64,000 nucleotides of DNA from Garcia nutans. Lineage: Eukaryota; Streptophyta; Magnoliopsida; Malpighiales; Euphorbiaceae. Where the stretch lies: positions 8,009,501 to 8,073,500 of the forward strand of contig CANTUV010000055.1 in assembly GCA_947685225.1 (NCBI GenBank), read 5' to 3'. The translations under genes and the position numbers were made by a program. Below are positions 38,309-49,800 of the stretch, piece after piece. How positions within the stretch are numbered: the first letter of the stretch is position 1; each line of letters opens with the position of its first letter. The notes beneath the pieces were generated by a model. It saw nothing but the letters and a program-made list of their open reading frames with translations, made no database searches and was not told the DNA's origin.

Positions 38309-40900
38309 TTAAAACATCAATCTATATACTTTTATGACATCATTGAAAGTGCTTCTCTTATAATTTTGTGAAACTCCATGCCAAGACTTATATTCAATGG
38401 GAAAGGAATTAAAATTAGACCTTATATCTCCTAAAAATGTTACTAAAAGACAACAACTTCTACAATAGGTTGATGCACAACATTGAATGGAATTATCACT
38501 TTTAATCTTGTCAAAAGTGTCCAAATATTTCCCTTAAATGAGCCTCTTTGATTATTTTATTCTCATATAAGAAAAGGAAAAATAATATTACATTAATAAT
38601 TATAAAAATCATAATAATATATATAATTTAAATTACCAATTATAATAGTTGTCCAATACTTTCTTGATTTACATTCATAATTAAATGATCTTGATGGAGT
38701 AAGTGTATACGGTTGAGACTGAGATGAATTAGATAGCTATGTCTCAAATGGGACAACTGGTTGAGAGTAAGAAGGAGCAAACTGGGATTGGGACTGAGAT
38801 GCACTAAGTGATATAGATTAATGACTTGATTTCATATTTTGATTTAATCAGATGCACCACAAGCTCTAAGACAATTGGAAAATTTTTAGCTCTAGGTATC
38901 TTGCACTTTTAGACACACAAGTCAACATATTAAATAACATAAAATTATGTGAAACATGTATAAAATGCTATATATTTTTCTATTTATACAAATATATAGA
39001 AAATTATAAATAAAAAAATTTATCTGTCCATTTTGATTTAAATATTATATACCAAAAGTAATTTATTATGACAAATATAGTTTATAATATCTTCATCTTC
39101 ATCAAATATAAACTCATCATCTACTTGTTCCTTAGTCAATGGAAAATACTTATTCTCATTTTCAAAACACCTACCAAGTCTTGTGGTTGATAAAGGACAT
39201 TTTCATAATATGAGTCTTGATTTTCATCTTTGCCAATGTCATATAAATCTCTTAGCTTTAAGTGCACAATGATACTCTACTTTTTATCTACCTTATCCTC
39301 CACATGATACACAAGTTATGCTTCTGAAACTTTAATAAATGGTTCGTGATCACTAATATATATTAATCGAGAAAAATTGATGGATGCAAAGCCTAACTCA
39401 TTGATTTTGATTCCTCTACTAGTAGTGATATTCGTCCATTGACATTTGAATAAGGCAACCGTGAAGTGACATTGATAATTTAACTAAATGATATCTATCA
39501 TTTTTCCTTAATAAGGAATGTTTTCTTCCATGCAATTATTATTGCGACTGTTTATGTAACTTCTAGTTCTAAATGATCTAAAGAGCCGTTGTTCTAAGTT
39601 TTCAAATACTCTTCTCATGCTATTATTTGAAATTTGGTCCATTAACATTATAAGCATTATACCTTCTTGCTTGAAAAAATGGTTCTTCTTCCTAAAAAAT
39701 AAGATGCCATTTGGATGTGATTCTTTAACAGCATTCATAATCTATTGTGAAAATGAAACAATTTTATAGTATTACACAAAACCATAAATGATTTAATAAA
39801 TCATTAAGTGATTAATGACAATAGCATATACTTACACATTTCCTAAACTAATCAACGATAGGGGTGTACATGGGCTGGGTTAGGCCATATTTAACCTTAG
39901 CCTTAAGCTTGACATGAGTACACTTTGGGTCACAATATTCGGCCCATAGCTTGATCCTAGCCCAAATGGACTGGGCTATTTTGGGCTTGTCGAGTTACCC
40001 GGGCCAATGGGTCATGCCAAAGGGCTTCTCTTTTTTTGTAATATATATGCAATATGTACTGCATATATATTGAAATATAAAATACTGCAAAATATATGAA
40101 CATTATACAGTGTATAATACTGCTTTTATACTATAGAATACATACAATATATATGCTGCATAGATTCAATAATAATTATTATTATATATAATAATATTAT
40201 ACAAAATATAATTTATTATATATTATATTACAAGTAAAATTATATATTATATTACACGTAATAATATAATATAAATAATATTTTATATTATAATAATATT
40301 ATTTATATATAATAGATAATACATCGGGCTTACCTCAGACTCGAAGCTTGACTCGAGATACCTTGGGTTTCATGTGAGAAGCCTGATGCCCTGCCTAAAA
40401 CCTTTAAAATCTGGTCCGACCCAATCATGTTGCGCTGAGTCAACCGAATTTGCGGGTCAGTTGAACAACCCCAGTCAACGAATCCTTTGTGAACCAAGTT
40501 GTTTATCTCAACTTGTGATCATGTATGATTTCTTAACCTTCTCTTTATTTCTATTTTATATTATTTGTGAAAATAATGATGTGCGTAAATGTCACAGTCA
40601 TAAAAATAACTTACTTTTTATGCAGTTCTACAAAGAAAAAGTTTTAAGTGTTAGAATGTACTCATTGTAAAAGAGGATCTACTTCTATACAATTGATTGC
40701 AACTTGATGATGAGCTTGCATATATGTTAGAAGTGTTAAATCGAAATTTGATGAAGCCCCAATTTGTTTACTAATCATTGAAAACATTATACCTCTTTTA
40801 GAAGATCCATTGTTAACTACTACATCATCAATATGAGGTGTTTGATTGAATCTAGTCTTCACATTATCTAAATATCTTGAACAAAAGTTAAGAATTTCTT
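38309..40900 (-). pseudogene. CACTA (En/Spm, TNP2-type) transposase remnants
   Basis: Three regions in transposase order on the minus strand. 40662-40862 reads KTRFNQTPHIDDVVVNNGSS, KRGIMFSM and LLTYMQAHHQVAINC, the DUF4218 end (FNR.PRNDD, WAQAH.YVL.N). 39100-39738 reads GKMIDIIKLNYQ, VALFKCQW, GIKINELGFASINF and EPFIKVSEA, the DUF4216 domain. 38309-38580 reads IKEAHLREIFGHF and LGDIRSNFNSFPIEYKSWHG, the C-terminal plant transposase domain. Stops and shifts are frequent, and a MITE splits the gene. Confidence 0.75.
39859..40473. mobile_element. hAT-like MITE inserted in the CACTA remnant
   Basis: 615 bp. Begins TAGGGGTGTACATGGG and ends GTTGAACAACCCCA (reverse complement TGGGGTTGTTCAAC). It is flanked by ATCAACGA (39851-39858) and GTCAACGA (40474-40481), an 8-bp duplication with one change, as expected for hAT. 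The flanks are GGGCT/GGCCC-rich, and the centre is a TATATTAT-rich core (about 40030-40320). Confidence 0.75.
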
Positions 40901-41485
40901 TAGATAGGTATCATTTAGCCGTACAACTTTCCAATTGTGCCTTGTTACGTACATGCAACTTTAAATGTCCTAAGTTCCTAATAAGATCATAAAATATTAA
41001 TTCAAAATAAGAAAATAAAATAATAATTTCATAAAGTTTAATTTTTTGTTATGCACCTCTTTATAGGATACATCCATTAATAATGTAATGGGCCACCTTA
41101 TTTAACTTTATCAACCAATTTAACCATAAGACGAATCATAATTATACATATAAAAAAGGAAGCAAATAACATTTCCATGTGGTGAGCATAATTTGATCCT
41201 TAAGATCGTCCAAGTCTTGAAGATTCAACAATTTGCAACATATGTGTAAAAAAAATGAGTACAAATGAATCAAAATTATAGAGACCAAAGTGTGCAATAA
41301 ATAACCCTTTAACTAACCTAGAAAACACATGAATATGGTTATACTTAGCAATTCATTTTGCATAGCTTGCATGTGAGGATTAGAAGATTACTAACAATAA
41401 TAACACTAATGCACACACATATATATACATGAGTGTATGTGTGTCCTAGGGTTATTGCGCCTCCAAATTCTATGTGTGATTGAGG

Positions 41486-42704
41486 TGGTATTAGAACCAT
41501 ATTATTTTTTAGGATAGTTTAATAGAAGATACCATAGAGCCTAAGGTTATTAAGACTAGGAAGAATACATAGTCTATATAGAATAGTGTGTAGCGGATAC
41601 TACAAAACAGATAATCATGGGAAAAAAATGTAAGTTTCATATAAACTCAAAAAAATAAAGGCCTAGAGAAATATAAACGTATATTGGATATATGCATATA
41701 AAGTTTACACCTATGTTATGCATATTTTCTGTATCGTTCATTCATATACCATGCATCTACATAGATTATGAGCATATGTGTGCAATGCATAATCATTGTG
41801 TAATCATATTACAAGTGCATGCATTTGCATCATCATATATAAATATAAATTGTATACAATATCTATACATAAAAGTACATATATATAAAAGAAGAATAAG
41901 AAACATAATATAACCAAATTAATAAATATCAAGTAATAAATATATATGTACGGGATAAAGCTATATAAAGTTACATGACAAAAGTATTAGTTATTCCTAT
42001 TAGTAGTTATATAAGTTAGAAGTTACTATAGTAAATACATCAGAACAACATAATGGAAGCACAATAAATCATAATGTGTTATTGAAAATTGCAAAATTCG
42101 AAGCCAAATTTCTAGGGGAGGAGAAAAATGTAACACCTTACTCTTGGACATGTGCAGTTTGATATTCGCTAATCGATAAAATAGTGAATCCGAAAAATTT
42201 AGTCCTAAAAGGGAAAACTCTAGCTATAAATGGTGTTCATTTTTGTTGATATAAATGAATAGTATAAAAAATAGAGTTAATAATATATTACATGAAAAAA
42301 TATGTATATAGATGTAACTCAAAGGGACCCAATCTAATATAAATAAAATATATGCAAAGAGTAAGCATATATAATGCATATACTTAAACAACACATAAGT
42401 AATGGTAATAAACTATATAAATAACAAATAATATACGTGGATAAATAATACACATGCACACATAAATAGAGACAATAATATATTACATGAAAATATATGT
42501 GTATAGTTATAACTAAAAGGGACCCAATCTAATATAAATAAAATATATACAAAGTGTAAGCATATATAATGCATATACTTAAACAACACATATAAATAAT
42601 GGTAATAAACTATATAAATAACAAATAATATGTGTAAACAAATAATATACACGCACGCACACACACACCCTAAATCATCCTGCCTTTGAATTTTAGGCGT
42701 GACA
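41486..42704 (+). mobile_element. Non-coding LTR element (TRIM/LARD-like)
   Basis: Primer-site-like TGGTATTAGAACCA at 41486-41499. Polypurine tract AGGGGAGGAGAAAAA at 42114-42128, directly before a 3' LTR (42129-42704) that starts TGTAACACC and ends GGCGTGACA. Sequence just before the primer site (CCTAGGG..TTGCGCCTCCAAATTCTATGTGTGA) resembles the 3' LTR end, so a decayed 5' LTR ends near 41480; its start is not visible. The internal part is only about 610 bp and encodes nothing recognisable. Confidence 0.55.
42129..42704 (+). repeat. 3' LTR with an internal 195-bp tandem duplication
   Basis: Within the LTR about 190 bp is present twice at a spacing of 195 bp (TAATATATTACATG at 42281 and 42476; GGGACCCAATCTAATATAAATA in both). 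The copies differ by only a few bases. Confidence 0.6.
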
Positions 42705-43439
42705 ATTGTGTTCAACTTTAATTATCTTATTCTCATTTATATTCGATTTTTTACCTAAGCTTTCTATCTAAATAAAATAAAATTATTTTAAAAAAGATAA
42801 ATGTCAATCGCAATATTTATGATTAGATTTATAGAAGAATAAAAAAGAGCATAAAATACATGTAGAAAATACAAAAAAAATAGAGAAAAAAATTTGTATA
42901 ATATATGATAAAAAACTATAATGACAAAATAAAAAAACATTTGTGAGAATAATGCAAGGCCATAATAAAAGAAAAAAAATCTTATTAACATAAAAATCTT
43001 TTCAAAGCCAAATTTTTAAAAAATTAATATATTTTCTAAATTTTCTATAAAAAATAAAAATCTTAATTTTTTAAAAAATCTGAAAATAAAAAATAAAAAA
43101 TTATTTTATATAAATAAACACACTACAAATATTTTATTTTTATCCAAATTAACTAATATTATACATGTAATTTTTTAATTGAAAAATTGTTATTTAGGTA
43201 ATTATATTTATAATAATTTTTTTTATCAGAATATAATATTAAATGTTATATAATAAAAAATTTTAACTTTTAAAATGTTCACCGCTAATTATTAATTTTT
43301 TAATTTTTTTTTCTCAGTTTTTACTTTAATATATAATAATAATAATATATAAATTCCATAATATAGATTAATCAAGTTGACAAGACACTGGTCCCGTGCG
43401 GATTCCTAAAATAATGCATAAAAAACATTTTCTTTCGTC
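42705..43439. other. AT-rich DNA upstream of the SAD2 promoter
   Basis: Extremely AT-rich with A and T runs. No gene, repeat border or conserved promoter element recognised before about 43440. Confidence 0.6.
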
Positions 43440-43897
43440 CTTGGACAGTCTGGAGTACGCACGTGGCCCATCTATACAACGCGGTAGTGTGAGAGGTTAA
43501 AAAAACCAATTAAAACGACACGCCGTTGATATGCTGGTTTCAAATCCGGACTAAGTTATCATCTGTTGCCAAACAAAACCAATTCCACAGAAGCCCATTA
43601 TGCACGACGAGTCAGGGTCAATAACTCGGTAGCCAGCAGGGACAATGTATTTGTTACATTTTAGTTAAACAACCGTAAACCCTAGTGATTTAAATACTCT
43701 CCAGTCTCTAGCTGTCTCTCTCCGCAACCCTCCCTCTCTCTTTCCTCGATTTTCTCTCTCTAAACCCTGGTAGACGCCATTTCTGTTGCAGTTGGAGCTC
43801 GACCTAGGGTTTATATAAGCTTATCAAACATCTATCTCGATTCTCGAATTTCGAGTTTAATTCTGAAGTTTATTTTAATTTAATTGATATTCCAAAA
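43440..43897 (+). promoter_or_regulatory. Promoter and 5' leader of the SAD2-like gene
   Basis: This stretch is visibly less AT-rich than the DNA before it. It contains GCACGTGGCCCATC at about 43458-43471, which combines a G-box/ABRE core (ACGTGGC) with a GGCCCA (site II-like) element. A second GCCCAT lies near 43595, and a telo-box AAACCCTA near 43677. A weak TATA-like TTTAAATA sits near 43691. Long CT-rich tracts (Y patch) follow up to the ATG at 43898. Site II plus telo-box is typical of growth-linked housekeeping genes; ABA control through the ACGTGGC is inference. The exact transcription start cannot be read. Confidence 0.6.
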
Positions 43898-46800
43898 ATG
43901 GATCTTCCTAGCCTTGCTCTTACCCTCCAAGCTGCTCTTAGCCCCAATCCCGATGAACGCAAAGCTGCTGAGCAAAACCTCAATCAGGTTTCCTTATTTG
44001 TCATCTTGAATTGCGCTCTATTTACTTAAGAAATTTTCAGACTAAACTTTTAACTAATTTGAAAGCTTTTGAGTTTTATGTTCTTTTATTTTGGATTAGT
44101 TTGTGGATTACTTTATTTATGTATGCTTGGTTTATTCCATATTAGTTCGTTGATGCTAAAAAATGAAATAATTATTGTGTTTCTTTATTAATTATGCATA
44201 ATCAATGTATGTTTTAGCATCGTTAACTGGTTAAAATTACTTTGTTTTGCAGTTTCAGTACACGCCTCAGCATTTGGTGAGGTTGTTGCAGATCATCGTG
44301 GATAATAATTGCGATATGGCGGTGCGGCAAGTTGCTAGTATCCATTTCAAGAACTTTATTGGAAAGAACTGGGAACCTCATGATCCTGGTATCCTGATAA
44401 TTTTATTAATTGTCAAAGAAACTGTACTTAAAGATGTTTACTTTATGTTTATATCTTTATGAATGAAGCGCCGAAGACTGATAGCTATGTACCGTTGTTA
44501 TTTGATGTAGATGAGCAATCAAAGATATCACAAAGTGATAAAGATACGGTTAGGGATCACATCCTTGTGTTTATTGTGCAGGTTCCTCCTTTGTTGAGGT
44601 ATAATTTGTTTGATTTCTTACTGTTTCATTGATTTGGATTTACTTTTATGACCAGTTTTCTTTCTTTACACTATGCTTAATTTTTTTTTCTTTCATGTGG
44701 TTTTTTGTTCCTATGTTTACAAAAATGTTTTTAGTCTAGCTGTTTGCATTTTCTTATATTTCTTTCTGTATTTGGTTGTCTGTTATAAAAAGTGTTTTGA
44801 GGTCAATATATTTGTTGGGATGAAAGCACTTTGACTTTACTTGCTCTTATGTTAAACCCTATGATGTACAGGGTGCAGTTGGGTGAGTGCCTTAAGACAA
44901 TTATCCATGCTGATTATCCAGAGCAGTGGCCACGTCTTCTGGACTGGATAAAACATAATTTACGAGATCAACAAGTTTATGGTGCTTTGTTTGTATTGCG
45001 GATTCTTTCTAGAAAATACGAGTAAGGATATGCTTGTGATTTTTTTTTCTATTCACCTTGAAGATGAAATGATTATTACTTTTCTTAGGACAACTTAGCA
45101 AAACCAATTAAAAAGTGCGTCAACTGTTGAAGTTTTAGTATTAACTTACCGTGGTTTTACATTTTGATGTTACAGAATATTGAACTATTTTTAATACAAA
45201 TGATACTTTTCAGGTCTAATGATATATATCTTGAAATTTCAGCAGATTTTAAATTGTTAGTCATTTATTTTACTTTTAAATTTATTGATTTAGTTGATAA
45301 ATATCATTTTGGTAACAAGTTCATCCTATGGGTTTGGATATCTGATCATATTACCATGATAATGATATTGAAGAACACAGTTATTACTTGTTGATTTAGA
45401 AGAGGAAGACCACTCTTGAGCCATTAGAGGTACCAAGTGGTGGCACTATGCAAAATTCTACACCTCCTAAAATAGCTTAAAATATCTTTTGACAGTCTTA
45501 TTTTACAAATGTCACAATCTGATGGCTTTTAAAGCGCAGGTTGGGTTCACTTTTTCGAGGCCATCATGCTATTTTCATGGATTATTTAAGCCGGCTTTTG
45601 ACTTTTGCTATGATCTTTCTGCTGCAATGAATTTTAAGAGCATTCATGCATTATTAATCGGAACATTAAACTTGGTAACATGATCATCACAAATTTAAAA
45701 AGTGGGGCAGGTTACTGGGTCTAACTAAAGGATATTTTGTTTTCTCTTTACATTTATGGATGTGTTACTTTGAGGTGTGGCTGTGACCGCATCAGTTGAT
45801 TGCCTGATTCTGTGGATCTCAAATTGACCCCTGTTCATCTTGTCATCAAGAAAGATGCTAAATTGATGTATATATCAGTGTTTCTGAAGCCTACCCTTTT
45901 GTTCTGTTGTTTCAGGTTCAAGTCGGATGAGGAGAGGACCCCTGTTTATTGCATTGTTGAGAAAACATTCCCCCATCTTCTCAATATTTTTAATGGGCTT
46001 GTCCAGATTGCAAATCCATCATTAGAAGTAGCAGACTTGATCAAGCTTATTTGTAAAATATTTTGGTCATCTATATATGTGAGTTTGATGTTTTATAGCA
46101 GAGTATTTTTAATCATGGATGGTGTTGTGATGACGAATTCTTGCAGTGCACCTTTTCATGCCAAACATAATGATCTGCTTTCTGGTGTTGTATTTCATAT
46201 CTGCTTAGCTTGTAATTTGCTCATTTTAAGGTGTTCAAGTCCCTTGGGAACTTCTCCTCTGTATTTTATTTTGTGTGCATATCTATTTGTCCAAGCTTAT
46301 GATTGTTGTTAAATATGTGCCCTACAATGGTTCAATTTCTCACTGTTAGGCAGCAAATTTATTTATTCACATGCCAACATGGATGACCTGTATTCATATG
46401 GTTATGGCTATCGATTATATTGTTGTGTATATGTATAGTAAATTCTGGTCTAGATAAAAATGAAGTTTCTTCCTGTATAAACTATGGCATTTAAACCTCC
46501 ACAAGAACTGATTTTTATATTGTTGACAAATTTATTATTACTATTATAACTATTGGTGTTGTTGTTCTTCTTGTTATTATTGTTGCATTGAACTTCAAAA
46601 AAACAATTTCGGTAGATTATTTTTGGTCCTATGACCATGTATACCTGTGTGATGTAAGTATTCTGTTTATTTTCATTTATTTCCAGTTGGAGGTACCAAA
46701 GCAGCTATTTGATCCAAATGTCTTTAATGCTTGGATGATTCTTTTCTTAAATATTTTGGAGAGGCCTGTTCCTATAGAGGGTCAACCTGTAGATCCTGAG

Positions 46801-49800
46801 CTCAGGAAGTCATGGGGGTGGTGGAAGGTGAAGAAGTGGACAGTTCACATTTTGAACAGGCTGTATACTCGGTGTGTTTTTGAGCGAAAGTGATCTTTAG
46901 TTTTTTGGAGGAGGTCTGGAGTTTGTTTTTGATGTTTGGCCATTTGAATGCTTACAGGTTTGGAGATTTGAAAATTCAAAGCCAGGAAAACCGAGCTTTT
47001 GCTCAGATGTTGCAGAAGAATTATGCAGGAAAGATTTTGGAGTGCCACTTGAATTTGTTGAATGTTATACGGATTAGTGGTTATTTACCTGACAGAGTTA
47101 CCAACCTAATTCTTCAGTATCTAAGCAATAGGTAACTGCAAGATATATATTACATCATCATTCTATATTTGTATTTTTAAACTTCTTGCTGGCTTCATTC
47201 TATGATCATTCATATTTTTGTAAAGAAGACATTTGTGCCACATGTTCACAGTTCTGACTAGTCTAGGTGGATTAAAATATATATTGTCTTCCCTTAAACA
47301 CTCTGTGCTTGGCCCTATTTTAGCAAAATCAGAAGGCACTGTCGCATCTCAAGCAAGGAGTTTCGAGTATTTTCTTTCTCTGCAGGCTTCTTGCATTCCC
47401 TTCTTCAGGCTTTACTATTAGTTAATGATTTCAAATTCATTTATCTGGGCAACTGAGAAGCATATTAACAATTATGTTCTTAAACCAATATGAGACTTCC
47501 CTTTTCGGATCAATATGAGATCTCCCTCTTCGGATCAATATGAGATTTCCCTTCTTGGATCATTATTAGATTTCCCTTTTTGGTTTTTGGAATTTCTCCT
47601 GGATGAGGTCGGGGCTAATTAAAGAATGGATCAGAATATGCTTGTTGAAATATAAGCTATATTGTTCATTTTATGCTTTCACAAGGAGCAATGTCTATCA
47701 ATTATGTTGGAATACATTCTTAACCAACCTATTACAGGTAGTTTGAAATTTATAGGGTCTTATTGATTGTCACACAATTATATCAAGCCATTAGTATTTT
47801 TGTATCTTTTTTGCTGTTCCAGTATATGTTGATGCGAAGATTGGAGAAAAGAAGTTCTTGATGTTGCTGAAAAGTAATAATGCCTATGTGCAATTGCCCA
47901 TCCAGAAAATTTTTAAGTCCTGAGCCCTAGTCTTCTCTACTCCCTGTCCCTGAAAAAAAGTGTACAATTGCAGTTTGTGAATTTGTAACTTCAGAAATCA
48001 ATCTGTAGTAGTGGTTTAGGTGTGAGCCAAAGCTGGACAGTGATATGCTGCTAAGATGAGAAGAATGTATGCATGTGCGGACAAAATAAAGGCCTGGGGT
48101 CTTGATTTTGCATTCTGTCATTTCATCCACGTCTAATGTGGAGATATTTGCCCCTAAGCCTCATTTTCTCTCTTCGCCTCTCCTTCCCCCTTTCTTATCT
48201 ACCTCTGTTTTTTTCCTTATATATCCTGTTGGTCCATACCATTGTAAGAGTTAAAAACTTAAAAAAGGATGGTGCATCTTTTTCTAAATATTTCTGGTTG
48301 TAGAAGTGTTGCAATAGTAGTTGACATGCTAGCAACTCTTGTTTATTCATCTTGATGAGTATCTTCTTTGTGATGTGTACCTACTATGTTACTTGCTTAC
48401 ATTTGGTCCATTGTAGTCCCATACAGTACCAAATGTCAGGATATGTTGTCTCTCTCATTTTTAATGTTCTCTTTGATCTTACATTTCTCAGACACACACT
48501 TATTTGTTTGTTCGAACTTGAGCCAGTGCCACAAAATTTGAGGAACTCAAGGCCCTACCTTTGATCTTTCTGCAACTTTAGCTAAACACGAGGAAAAAAT
48601 GTGCTTTTTATGAAGCATCTAACTTTTTTGCCTTTTATTTGATGATACAGTGTGCACCGCATATAACTTTTAAAATTCTTAGTTTTTGTTCTGCTGCACT
48701 GCTTTAAAAATCTGATTGTGAAGGGTATATTTGTAATGCTGATATTCATTTACATGCAGCATCTCAAAGAATAGTATGTACAATCTCCTGCAACCTCGAC
48801 TTGATGTCCTCCTTTTTGAGGTAGTTTTTCCTCTTATGTGCTTCAATGACAATGATCAAAAGCTTTGGGATGAAGACCCACATGAATATGTTAGGAAGGG
48901 ATATGGTGCGTATTGAAATGTGTTATCTTTACTTGAAGGGTATATAATTCGCCATATTGATTTTTGGATAACTGCTCTGGTTCAGATATTATTGAGGATT
49001 TGTACAGTCCTAGGACTGCTTCAATGGATTTTGTTAGTGAATTGGTTAGAAAACGTGGGAAGGAGAATCTTCAAAAGTTTATCCAATTTATTGTGGAAAT
49101 TTTTAAGAGGTATTATTTTTATTTGAGGTATACAATGGGAAGTCTAAAGAAAGGTAAGTGCTCTAATGGTGCTGTGTCTTGTGTACTTTATGCAGGTACG
49201 ATGAAGCACCAGTTGAGTACAAACCCTATCGACAAAAAGATGGTGCTCTGCTTGCTATTGGAGCACTTTGTGATAAACTGAAACAAACTGAACCATACAA
49301 ATCTGAACTGGAGCGTATGTTAGTTCAACATGTTTTCCCTGAATTTAGCAGTCCTGTTGGTCATCTTAGAGCGAAGGTTTATTGCCCTTCTATTTTCCTC
49401 TTTTCTAGTGAAATATTTTGCATTGATAGTTTATTTTTAATTGTACCTGTACTTACCTTTTATTATCTTGTAGCTTGAATTTTAAAGGTTACAAGTCCAA
49501 ATTCCAAGTTATTCTCTCAGATTTTTTATTCAAGATCAAATTTATTCCCTTGAAATATTGATTTATTTATTTAGTTCTTGTGGATATTAGGCGGCTTGGG
49601 TTGCCGGACAGTATGCCCACATTAGCTTCTCAGACCAGAACAATTTCCGTAAAGCCTTGCACAGTGTTGTTTCTGGGTTACGTGATCCAGAGCTTCCTGT
49701 TCGTGTTGATTCAGTTTTTGCATTGCGAAGCTTCGTTGAAGTTTGCAAGGGTATGTAGTGCTGTGTTCTTGTTTTTCCTCCCGTCGTTCTCTATTTGTTT

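Noticed and set aside
42413..42991. Tyr/Ile/Phe-rich minus-strand frames resembling membrane proteins
   Set aside because: They are translations of TA- and CA-rich repeat DNA, with no initiation context or family motif.
43480..43560. A tRNA-like stretch (GGTTTCAAATCC) in the SAD2 promoter
   Set aside because: The T-loop-like motif is imperfect and no matching acceptor stem, D arm or anticodon arm can be formed.
45800..46312. A 170-residue open frame as a separate gene
   Set aside because: Only 45916-46078 is real coding sequence (SAD2 exon 5); the rest is intron reading through.
47482..47583. A CRISPR-like array
   Set aside because: The units are contiguous without spacers, and this is a plant intron.
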